The notes under the pieces: model-generated | The model's database searches: none | What the model was told of the DNA's origin: nothing | What the model saw: only the letters and a program-made list of their open reading frames with translations | Assembly (NCBI GenBank): GCA_945874115.1 | Contig: CAMCFD010000067.1 | Span: 1-8,000, forward strand | DNA from: Rickettsia typhi | GTDB taxonomy: Bacteria > Pseudomonadota > Alphaproteobacteria > Rickettsiales > UBA1997 | Direction: 5' to 3' | Length of the DNA stretch: 8,000 bases | Position numbers and translations under genes: made by a program | Shown here: positions 1 through 5,550 of the stretch, in pieces | How the letters are laid out: each line of letters begins with the position of its first letter | How positions within the stretch are numbered: the stretch's first letter is position 1

Positions 1-1
1 T

Positions 2-514
2 TTTTCATCAATTGCAAAAGAGTGGAAAATAATCCCAAGCGAAAGCAAAATTGAATTTAGCGCTTATCGTTTTGGAGCAAAAGTTGACGGCAAATTCACC
101 AACTTCTCCGGAAAAATTATTTTTGATAAAGATAATTTAGAAAAAAGCAGTGCTGACATTAATGTTGATACTTCATCGATTAACGTTTCGTTTCCTTATG
201 CGACCCCGATTTTAAAAACCCAAAAATGGTTCGATGCTGAAAATTTTCCGACCGCAAAATTTATGGCTAAAAAATTCACTAAAGTTTCTGACCGCGTGTT
301 TAAAGCTGAAGGAGAGTTAACGATAAAAAATATCACGCGCCCAGTTGTGATTCAGTTTGTTTTGGAGCAATTCTCAGCGGATGAACAAGCTAAAGCTGTC
401 GCATCGCTAATGTTGAGTCGTGCAGACTTTAATATTGGCACAAACGATTCGCAAGCTGAAGGTATAAAAAATGATGTGGATGTTAATTTTGTTGTGAGCG
501 CGAGTGTGAGGTAA
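2..514 (+). CDS. YceI-family periplasmic protein, 5' end outside window
   Basis: The plus-strand frame is open from the left edge and ends at TAA 512-514, giving 170 visible residues. The pattern fits the YceI beta-barrel (lipocalin-like) family: 'EWKIIPSESKIEFSA' at the mature N-terminus, then 'GKFTNFSGKIIFD', a 'DTSSINVS' strand, 'WFDAENFPTAKF', 'GELTIKNITRPVVIQF', and a C-terminal 'LSRADFNIG' segment. YceI proteins bind isoprenoid or other amphiphilic ligands in the periplasm; the ligand here is unknown. Family members are about 190 residues with a cleaved signal peptide. The first visible residues (FSSIA, then KEW) look like the end of that signal, so the true start should lie roughly 15-20 codons left of the window. 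The ATG at 263 is internal to the domain and is not the start. The gene converges on nrdA. Family assignment is confident; the physiological role is not. Confidence 0.88.
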   Translation, partial: FSSIAKEWKIIPSESKIEFSAYRFGAKVDGKFTNFSGKIIFDKDNLEKSSADINVDTSSINVSFPYATPILKTQKWFDAENFPTAKFMAKKFTKVSDRVFKAEGELTIKNITRPVVIQFVLEQFSADEQAKAVASLMLSRADFNIGTNDSQAEGIKNDVDVNFVVSASVR

Positions 515-544
515 TATTACTTCCTAAGGCACCCTTACTTACTC

Positions 545-587
545 TCATGTAAACTTGTAGGCAATAAAAATCTTAAAATTTACATGA
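545..587. repeat. 9-bp perfect inverted repeat in convergent intergenic space
   Basis: TCATGTAAA at 545-553 is repeated as its exact reverse complement TTTACATGA at 579-587, with a 25-base spacer. It lies 30 bp after the YceI stop codon. A transcript could form a stem here, but neither side is followed by a T run, so it is not a standard intrinsic terminator. It could be a weak 3' stabilising hairpin for the YceI mRNA, a protein-binding site, or chance in AT-rich DNA. Confidence 0.4.
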
Positions 588-651
588 ACTTAAAGGCAGG
601 ATTGTAAAATCAGTCTTGAATCTGGTAGAAAAATTCCCAAAAAAAATCTTG

Positions 652-684
652 AAAAAATTTGGCGCAGATTTTATATGCGCCAAA
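652..684 (-). terminator. Intrinsic terminator of nrdA
   Basis: TTTGGCGCA at 658-666 pairs perfectly with TGCGCCAAA at 676-684, a 9-bp stem with a GC-rich core and a 9-base loop. Read on the minus strand, the stem begins 5 bases after the nrdA stop codon and is followed by the tract AATTTTTTC, in which the six T residues lie opposite 652-657. This is a textbook rho-independent terminator for nrdA. On the plus strand the stem is followed only by AAATCTTTATT, so it would stop transcription from the YceI side poorly. Confidence 0.85.
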
Positions 685-689
685 AATCT

Positions 690-2582
690 TTATTGACAAG
701 CTAAGCATTCTTCATATTTACTTTCGCCAGTTGAAACCGCTGATGCTTCATCTTTTTTAGGCGTAAACATTGCTTCATTTTCAAGTTTGTGCGACACTTT
801 ATCGGCACGCTGAACCGAAGTTGAGCGGCAATAATAAAGGCTTTTTACGCCTTTTTGCCAAGCTCTAAAATGAATTTCGTGAAGATATTTTTTTGAAACA
901 TCACCTGGTAAAAAAACGTTGAGACTTTGTGCTTGACAAATATATTCTTGACGTTCTGCTGATAAATCAATTACCCATCTTTGGTCAATTTCTTGCGCAG
1001 TTTTAAACACCAATTTTTCATGATCATCTAAAAAGTCAAGATGTTGAACCGAGCCTTCATTCGTAGTAATCGAAGACCAAATATCGTCACTATTTCTGCC
1101 TTTTTGTTCAAGCAATTTCACGAGGTTCTTGTTGCGAACGTTGAACGAACCAGTCAAAGTTTTTTGCGTGAAGCTGTTGGCTGCAAAAGGTTCGATCCCC
1201 GGAGATGAATTTCCGGCAATAATTGAAATTGACGCGGTTGGAGCAATCGCCAATTTGTTCGAAAATCTTTCCATAATTCCGGCATCTTGAGCGTCAAGGC
1301 AGGCGCCTCGTTCGTGAGCAAGTTTAACTGAAGCTTCGTCAGCTTGTTTTTTAATTTGCTGGAAGATTTTCTTGTTCCAAACTTTCGCCATTGCTGATTC
1401 CATCGGCACATTTTTGCTTTGCAAGAATGAGTGAAAGCCCATAACTCCAAGCCCCACACTTCTTTCTCTTTGCGCCGAATAAATGGCTTTTTTCATTTCT
1501 GGCGGAGCTTTTTTGATGAAATCTTCCAAGACATTATCAAGAAAACGCATGACGTCTTCGATAATTTGAGGATTATCTTTCCACTCGTCATAATATTCAA
1601 TATTGAGCGAAGATAGGCAACACACCGCAGTTCGGTCATTTCCTAAATGATCAATTCCGGTTGGTAAAGTTATTTCGCTGCATAAATTTGAAGTTTTAAC
1701 GAGCAAATTTAATTTTTTGTGATGTTTTGGAATCGATTTATTGACGTGATCGATGAACAAAACATAAGGCTCGCCGGTTTCAACGCGAGTTGTTAAAATT
1801 TTGATCCACAAAGCTCGAGCTTTGACGGTTTCTACGGTTTTTTTGGTGTAGGGACTTTTTAACTCAAAGTCGCCGTCTTTTTCTACCGCTTTCATGAACT
1901 CGTCGGTAATAACAACGCCGTGGTGCAAGTTTAATGAGCGACGGTTTGGATCTCCGCCATTTGGCCTTCTGACGTCAATAAATTCTTCAATTTCTGGATG
2001 ATCGACCGGCAAATAAACCGCGGCACTTCCGCGACGCAAACTTCCTTGTGAAATTGCTAGCGTTTGCGAATCCATAACTTTAATGAATGGCACAATTCCT
2101 GAGGTTTTCCCGTTTCCTTTAACGGTTTCTCCAATCGAGCGCAAATTTCCCCAATAACTTCCAATTCCACCGCCATTTGAAGCGAGCCAGACGTTTTCAT
2201 TCCACAAATTAACAATTCCGTGCAAAGAATCGCTAACCTCGTTTAAAAAGCACGAAATTGGCAATCCGCGTTTTGTTCCGCCATTGCTTAAAACTGGAGT
2301 CGCCGGCATGAACCATAAATTCGAAATATAGCCATAAATTCTTTGCGCATGCTCTTGATCGTCAGCATAATAAGAAGCAACGCGAGCAAATAAATTTTGA
2401 TATGATTCATCGGGCATTAAATAACGATCTTTCAAAACAGCTTTGCCGAAATTACTTAATCTATCATCTTTTGAATTGTCGAGTTTAATATCGAATTCAA
2501 CTTCGCGAAGATAGTCGATTTCAGCCACGGTGTCATTTTTTTTCACTAGTGGATTTTTTTTAGTCACAGTTTTCTTTGTCAT
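690..2582 (-). CDS. nrdA: Ribonucleoside-diphosphate reductase, class I alpha (large) subunit
   Basis: This 630-residue protein is the catalytic subunit that reduces ribonucleotides to deoxyribonucleotides in the cytoplasm, using a radical delivered by NrdB. Visible key residues by comparison with E. coli NrdA: redox pair C111 (PISCFLNE) and C321 (TAVCCLSSLN), active-site N299/C301/E303 (SNLCSEITLPT), radical-relay tyrosines Y583-Y584 (SLYYCRS), and tail cysteines C626 and C629 (EECLACQ) that re-reduce the active site. The tail is CxxC rather than the CxxxxC of E. coli. There is no N-terminal ATP-cone: the protein is about 130 residues shorter than the E. coli enzyme and the ten-helix barrel region starts near residue 40, so dATP activity control through that domain is absent. 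The sequence strongly resembles the alphaproteobacterial NrdA type. No nrdB is adjacent. The start ATG has no clear Shine-Dalgarno sequence, but the N-terminus fits the family. A terminator follows directly, and two NrdR-like boxes lie upstream. Confidence 0.97.
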   Translation of the reverse strand: MTKKTVTKKNPLVKKNDTVAEIDYLREVEFDIKLDNSKDDRLSNFGKAVLKDRYLMPDESYQNLFARVASYYADDQEHAQRIYGYISNLWFMPATPVLSNGGTKRGLPISCFLNEVSDSLHGIVNLWNENVWLASNGGGIGSYWGNLRSIGETVKGNGKTSGIVPFIKVMDSQTLAISQGSLRRGSAAVYLPVDHPEIEEFIDVRRPNGGDPNRRSLNLHHGVVITDEFMKAVEKDGDFELKSPYTKKTVETVKARALWIKILTTRVETGEPYVLFIDHVNKSIPKHHKKLNLLVKTSNLCSEITLPTGIDHLGNDRTAVCCLSSLNIEYYDEWKDNPQIIEDVMRFLDNVLEDFIKKAPPEMKKAIYSAQRERSVGLGVMGFHSFLQSKNVPMESAMAKVWNKKIFQQIKKQADEASVKLAHERGACLDAQDAGIMERFSNKLAIAPTASISIIAGNSSPGIEPFAANSFTQKTLTGSFNVRNKNLVKLLEQKGRNSDDIWSSITTNEGSVQHLDFLDDHEKLVFKTAQEIDQRWVIDLSAERQEYICQAQSLNVFLPGDVSKKYLHEIHFRAWQKGVKSLYYCRSTSVQRADKVSHKLENEAMFTPKKDEASAVSTGESKYEECLACQ

Positions 2583-2641
2583 TTTTTAAAAATAATTTAT
2601 TTTAAAGCGCTAAGCCTTTTAATTCTTGTTTCTTCTGTTAT

Positions 2642-2657
2642 TAACTACATTTAGTAG
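2642..2657. promoter_or_regulatory. Putative NrdR box, gene-proximal
   Basis: TAACTACATTTAGTAG is a degenerate palindrome matching the remembered NrdR consensus (acaCwAtATaTwGtgt) at 10 of 16 positions, including every strongly conserved position. It starts exactly 32 bp from the second, better box at 2674-2689, the usual three-helical-turn spacing of paired NrdR sites. It lies about 60 bp upstream of the nrdA start. Alone it would be weak; the pairing gives it weight. Confidence 0.6.
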
Positions 2658-2673
2658 ATAATTTTTAAAATAA

Positions 2674-2689
2674 ACACTATATGTTGTAT
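2674..2689. promoter_or_regulatory. Putative NrdR box, gene-distal
   Basis: ACACTATATGTTGTAT matches the NrdR-box consensus at 14 of 16 positions. NrdR is the Zn-finger/ATP-cone repressor that senses ATP and dATP and shuts off ribonucleotide reductase genes. The position between the likely -10 element and nrdA, and the 32-bp offset from a second box, fit repression of nrdA by an NrdR oligomer. Whether this genome encodes NrdR cannot be seen here. Confidence 0.72.
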
Positions 2690-2696
2690 TCACTAT

Positions 2697-2724
2697 TTTA
2701 TAATTTCTCGAAACTAAAAGTCTA
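2697..2724 (-). promoter_or_regulatory. Possible nrdA promoter
   Basis: On the minus strand TAGACT (opposite 2719-2724) and TATAAA (opposite 2697-2702) are separated by 16 bases and resemble sigma70 -35 and -10 elements. Initiation would fall near 2690, placing the NrdR-like boxes just downstream, where bound repressor would block the polymerase. The leader would be about 108 bases. In DNA this AT-rich, alternative -10 sequences are possible, so the exact element is uncertain. Confidence 0.4.
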
Positions 2725-2732
2725 GTAAGAAA

Positions 2733-3335
2733 TTAATATTTTTTTTCAACCCCCGCTAAAGCGTTGATTTCACTGTGTCTGAAACAGTCTACAAAATGAT
2801 CGTTGACCATTCCGCTTGCCTGCATGTGAGCATAGCAAGTCACGGGCCCTAGAAAATTAAAGCCTCGTTTTTTGAGATCTTTGTGAAATATTTTTGAAAT
2901 TTCCACTTGACTTGGAATTTCGCTTAAATTTTTTCGCGAATTTTTAATTTGTTTGTTATTAACGAAATTCCACATATATTTCGAAAAACTTCCAAACTCT
3001 TTTTGAACTTCGATAAATTTTTGTGCATTATTAATCGCCGCTTCAATCTTGGGCCGATAGCGAACTATTCCTGAATTTTTCATCAATTCATCAACTTTTC
3101 TTTGATCAAATTTTGCCACTTTTTCTACATTAAAATTCGCAAAAGCTTCGCGATAATTTTCACGCTTCCTTAAAATCGTAAGCCACGAAAGACCGGCCTG
3201 AGCGCTTTCAAGTGTTAAATATTCGAAAATTTTATTGTCATCATAAATCGGAACTCCCCATTCACAGTCGTGATATTTTTGATAGAGCGCGTCATTTTGG
3301 TGGTTCGCCCACGAACATCTATTTTTATTTTCCAT
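2733..3335 (-). CDS. tag: DNA-3-methyladenine glycosylase I
   Basis: This 200-residue protein is full length for the Tag family (E. coli about 187) and excises 3-methyladenine from alkylated DNA to start base-excision repair. Family landmarks are all visible: 'RCSWA' near the N-terminus, 'YHDCEWGVP' (21-29), 'ESAQAGLSWLTILRKRENYR' (43-62), 'LKKRGFNFLGPVTCYAHMQASGMVNDH' (154-180). The structural zinc ligands known from E. coli Tag correspond to C7, H22, H180 and C184, and the base-recognising glutamate to E43; all are present. It is the last gene of the pabC-pabB-tag cluster, starting only 3 bases after the pabB stop, so it is probably translated from the same mRNA. No terminator is visible after it, so transcripts may run on into the nrdA promoter region. 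The link to folate genes looks like simple operon packing; no functional coupling is evident. Confidence 0.96.
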   Translation of the reverse strand: MENKNRCSWANHQNDALYQKYHDCEWGVPIYDDNKIFEYLTLESAQAGLSWLTILRKRENYREAFANFNVEKVAKFDQRKVDELMKNSGIVRYRPKIEAAINNAQKFIEVQKEFGSFSKYMWNFVNNKQIKNSRKNLSEIPSQVEISKIFHKDLKKRGFNFLGPVTCYAHMQASGMVNDHFVDCFRHSEINALAGVEKKY

Positions 3336-3338
3336 AAA

Positions 3339-4637
3339 TTATAAATCGATTTCTAAGTTTAGTGCCTCGCAAATTGCTTTGGCTTTTGTAAAAGTTTCAT
3401 CAAGTTCTTTTTGCGCCTTTGAGTCATAAGTTATGGCGCCGCCAACCTGAAACTCAAAATCATTTCCTCTGCAAATTAAAGTGCGAATTACTACTGAAAA
3501 AATTGCCTCATCTAAGTTTTTAAAATAACCAATTGCGCCGCTATAAACTCCGCGATTAATTTTTTCTAAATCACACGCAACTTCAATTGCTTTAATTTTT
3601 GGCGCGCCAGTCATTGAACCGGCCGGAAAGGCAATTTTAAAGGCGTCAATTGCGTCATAAGAATCATCAATTTCACCGACAATTTCGCTTGATAAATGGT
3701 GTAAAGTTTTATAGCTATTTACTTTAAATAAATTTCTTGTTTTAACCGATCCGGCTTTAGAAATTCGCGATAGATCATTTCTCACCAAGTCAACAATCAT
3801 GAGGTTTTCGGCTTGCTCTTTTAAACTTTCTTGCAAATATTTTTTATTCTCGTCATCTTGTTTTTTGTCGCTTGAACGTGGCGCAGTTCCTTTAATTGGA
3901 CGCGATAAAATTTCGCCATTTCTAACTTGTAAAAATAATTCAGGACTTGCCGAAATTATAAAATTATCACCAAATTTTAGAAATGAAGAAAAGTTAGCAG
4001 AGCTTGATTTTGTAAGCTTTAAGAATATGTCAAAAAATTGCGATTTTTCACCAATGTTAATTTTTCCAAAGAATTTTCTAGTTAAATTTGTTTGATAAAA
4101 ATCGCCATTTTCAATCATTTTTTTGATTTTTTCAATCGCGTTTAAATATTCTTGTGAAGAAAAATTTGATTGAACAAGACTTGTTTTAATGTCTAAAGTT
4201 TTATGCCCCAAAAGCTTATAATTCAAGACTTCTTCTAACTTTTCTAAGTCTTCAAAATGAGCATTTAATATTTTTTCATCGTGATTAAATTCGAAAATTA
4301 AAGCAAAATTCATCAAAAGAATTTTTGGTAATTCGATTATTGATTTTTTAGTCTCACTAAATTTTTCTAAGTCGTTTTTATATTCATATGAAACATAGCC
4401 AAAATAGGCGTCATCATAGCCTTCTTGCGATGTTTTAAGATATTTTTTTAGCTCGTCAAGATTGTTTAAATCGAGTTCGTTTTTGCTAAAAAGCGCGATA
4501 ATTGATTTTGAATTTTTTACTTCAGAATTTAATCCTGAATATAAAAAAATCCAATTTTTTCCTTCATAGTTTTGAACGATTTTCTCGGCCATTTCTAGAG
4601 GCTCTACCCATTTTAATTCTTTATTTTTTTGGCGCAT
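3339..4637 (-). CDS. pabB: Aminodeoxychorismate synthase component I
   Basis: This 432-residue chorismate-binding enzyme converts chorismate plus ammonia to 4-amino-4-deoxychorismate, the first step to p-aminobenzoate and folate. It has the anthranilate synthase I/chorismate-binding fold: N-terminal subdomain to about 150, catalytic core from about 160. Core motifs are 'GDFYQTNLTR' (178-187), 'PIKGTAPR' (247-254), 'IVDLVRNDLSRI' (281-292), 'HLSSEIVG' (314-321), 'FPAGSMTGAPKIKAIE' (337-352) and 'GGAITYDS' (399-406). The lysine in PIKGT (K249) is characteristic of PabB; TrpE has alanine there, so anthranilate synthase is unlikely. The usual length is about 450. The start codon lies inside the end of pabC (17-bp overlap), implying translational coupling. 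The ammonia-supplying PabA glutaminase is not in the window and may be encoded elsewhere or shared with TrpG. Confidence 0.94.
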   Translation of the reverse strand: MRQKNKELKWVEPLEMAEKIVQNYEGKNWIFLYSGLNSEVKNSKSIIALFSKNELDLNNLDELKKYLKTSQEGYDDAYFGYVSYEYKNDLEKFSETKKSIIELPKILLMNFALIFEFNHDEKILNAHFEDLEKLEEVLNYKLLGHKTLDIKTSLVQSNFSSQEYLNAIEKIKKMIENGDFYQTNLTRKFFGKINIGEKSQFFDIFLKLTKSSSANFSSFLKFGDNFIISASPELFLQVRNGEILSRPIKGTAPRSSDKKQDDENKKYLQESLKEQAENLMIVDLVRNDLSRISKAGSVKTRNLFKVNSYKTLHHLSSEIVGEIDDSYDAIDAFKIAFPAGSMTGAPKIKAIEVACDLEKINRGVYSGAIGYFKNLDEAIFSVVIRTLICRGNDFEFQVGGAITYDSKAQKELDETFTKAKAICEALNLEIDL

Positions 4638-5478
4638 TTTTTAAACAATAATTCTTTAAATCTTCATTGATAAAATTCAAAACTTGATCAGAAATTTTCT
4701 TCTGAAATTTAATTTTTTTATCATTAAAAACGAGCATATCGACCGCTAAAACTAAAAAATTTGAGTTAGTTAAAAATATTTCATCAGCGCTTAAAAGTCT
4801 TGAAATAGAAGCCTCCACAATATTTATTTTCATCACGAATTTTTGCAAAATTTTTTGACGAACTGTTCCGCTTAAAATATTACATTTTAGCGAAGATGTA
4901 TAAATTTTGCCATTCTTTATCCAAAAAATATTACTTGACGAACATTCGCCAACAAAGCCTTCATCGCTTATCATGACATCATCAAAAAAGCTTTTTTTTC
5001 GTGCCGCAATTTTTGCCAAAACATAATTCAAAGATTGCATAGTTTTGCATTTTTGCAAAAAACTCGGTTTTTTGTAAAGCTTGATTTTGCTGACGCCAAT
5101 GATAATTTTATCGCGATTAATTTTTTTCTCACCAGTTGTTTCTATAATTTCCAAAGCCTCAATATTTTCGGCCGGCAAATATCCCATCGAGCCAATTCCG
5201 CGACTTATCGAAATTTTTAAAATTCCGTTTTCTAATTTATTTTTCTTGATTAATTTATAACAATTTTCTTTTAAATCACTTGTGTCAAATTTAATTTCTA
5301 GAGCTTCTAAGCCATATTCGAGGCGCTTTTTGTGAGACTCGAAATCATAAATAACCCCGTTGAAAATTTTGCAAGTTTCAAAAATTCCATCGCCAAATTT
5401 ACATGCTCTTTGTGAAGTCGAAATTTGAGCATTTTGAGATAAAACAAATTTCTTGTTGATTAATGTATAATTATCCAT
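4621..5478 (-). CDS. pabC: 4-amino-4-deoxychorismate lyase (PLP fold type IV)
   Basis: This 285-residue protein belongs to the branched-chain aminotransferase/PabC family of fold-type-IV PLP enzymes. Features in order: 'RACKFGDGIFET' (24-35), 'SHKKRLEYGLEAL' (48-60), the PLP-lysine segment 'CKTMQSLNYVLAK' (K145 aligns with the family's Schiff-base lysine), 'DEGFVGECSSSNIFWIKNGK' (172-191; E178 should contact the pyridine nitrogen), and 'LSGTVRQ' (202-208, phosphate-binding turn). Most relatives have 'KTLNY' where this has 'KTMQS', a small deviation. The family also contains IlvE and D-amino-acid aminotransferases, and sequence alone separates them poorly. The 17-bp overlap with pabB is the main reason to call it the lyase that releases pyruvate from aminodeoxychorismate to give p-aminobenzoate. 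It is the first gene of the cluster, and a TATAAT lies just upstream. Confidence 0.88.
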   Translation of the reverse strand: MDNYTLINKKFVLSQNAQISTSQRACKFGDGIFETCKIFNGVIYDFESHKKRLEYGLEALEIKFDTSDLKENCYKLIKKNKLENGILKISISRGIGSMGYLPAENIEALEIIETTGEKKINRDKIIIGVSKIKLYKKPSFLQKCKTMQSLNYVLAKIAARKKSFFDDVMISDEGFVGECSSSNIFWIKNGKIYTSSLKCNILSGTVRQKILQKFVMKINIVEASISRLLSADEIFLTNSNFLVLAVDMLVFNDKKIKFQKKISDQVLNFINEDLKNYCLKNAPKK

Positions 5479-5550
5479 TTAACTTATATTTGTTTATTTT
5501 TCACTGCGAGTCGATATTATAGAACATTTTTTAACAATTTAAAGCTTAAA
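5479..5550. promoter_or_regulatory. Divergent promoter region between pabC and the PBP gene
   Basis: These 72 bases separate two divergent starts and must hold both promoters unless they lie within the genes. On the minus strand a perfect TATAAT (opposite 5516-5521) lies 37 bases from the pabC start; no good -35 is visible at the right distance. On the plus strand TTGTTT (5490-5495) and TATTAT (5515-5520), spaced 19 bases, could serve the PBP gene. The two -10 candidates physically overlap, so the two directions could compete for polymerase. Neither start has a clear Shine-Dalgarno sequence. Confidence 0.5.

Noticed and set aside
263..514. An 83-codon frame starting at ATG 263 as a separate small gene.
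   Set aside because: The same frame is open to the left edge and encodes the N-terminal half of the YceI domain, so the ATG is internal.
591..650. A possible tRNA-like segment around CAGTCTTGAATCTGG.
   Set aside because: No acceptor stem, no consistent T-arm and no anticodon arm can be paired around it.
2701..2735. An 8-bp inverted repeat (TAATTTCT at 2701-2708 with AGAAATTA at 2728-2735) followed on the plus strand by a run of eight T, resembling a terminator.
   Set aside because: The stem is almost all A-T and would be weak, and no plus-strand gene lies upstream for it to terminate. On the minus strand, where tag ends, no T run follows.
3799..4095. A 98-codon plus-strand open frame within pabB.
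   Set aside because: It is antisense to well-conserved PabB motifs including PIKGT, with no independent motif or ribosome-binding site.
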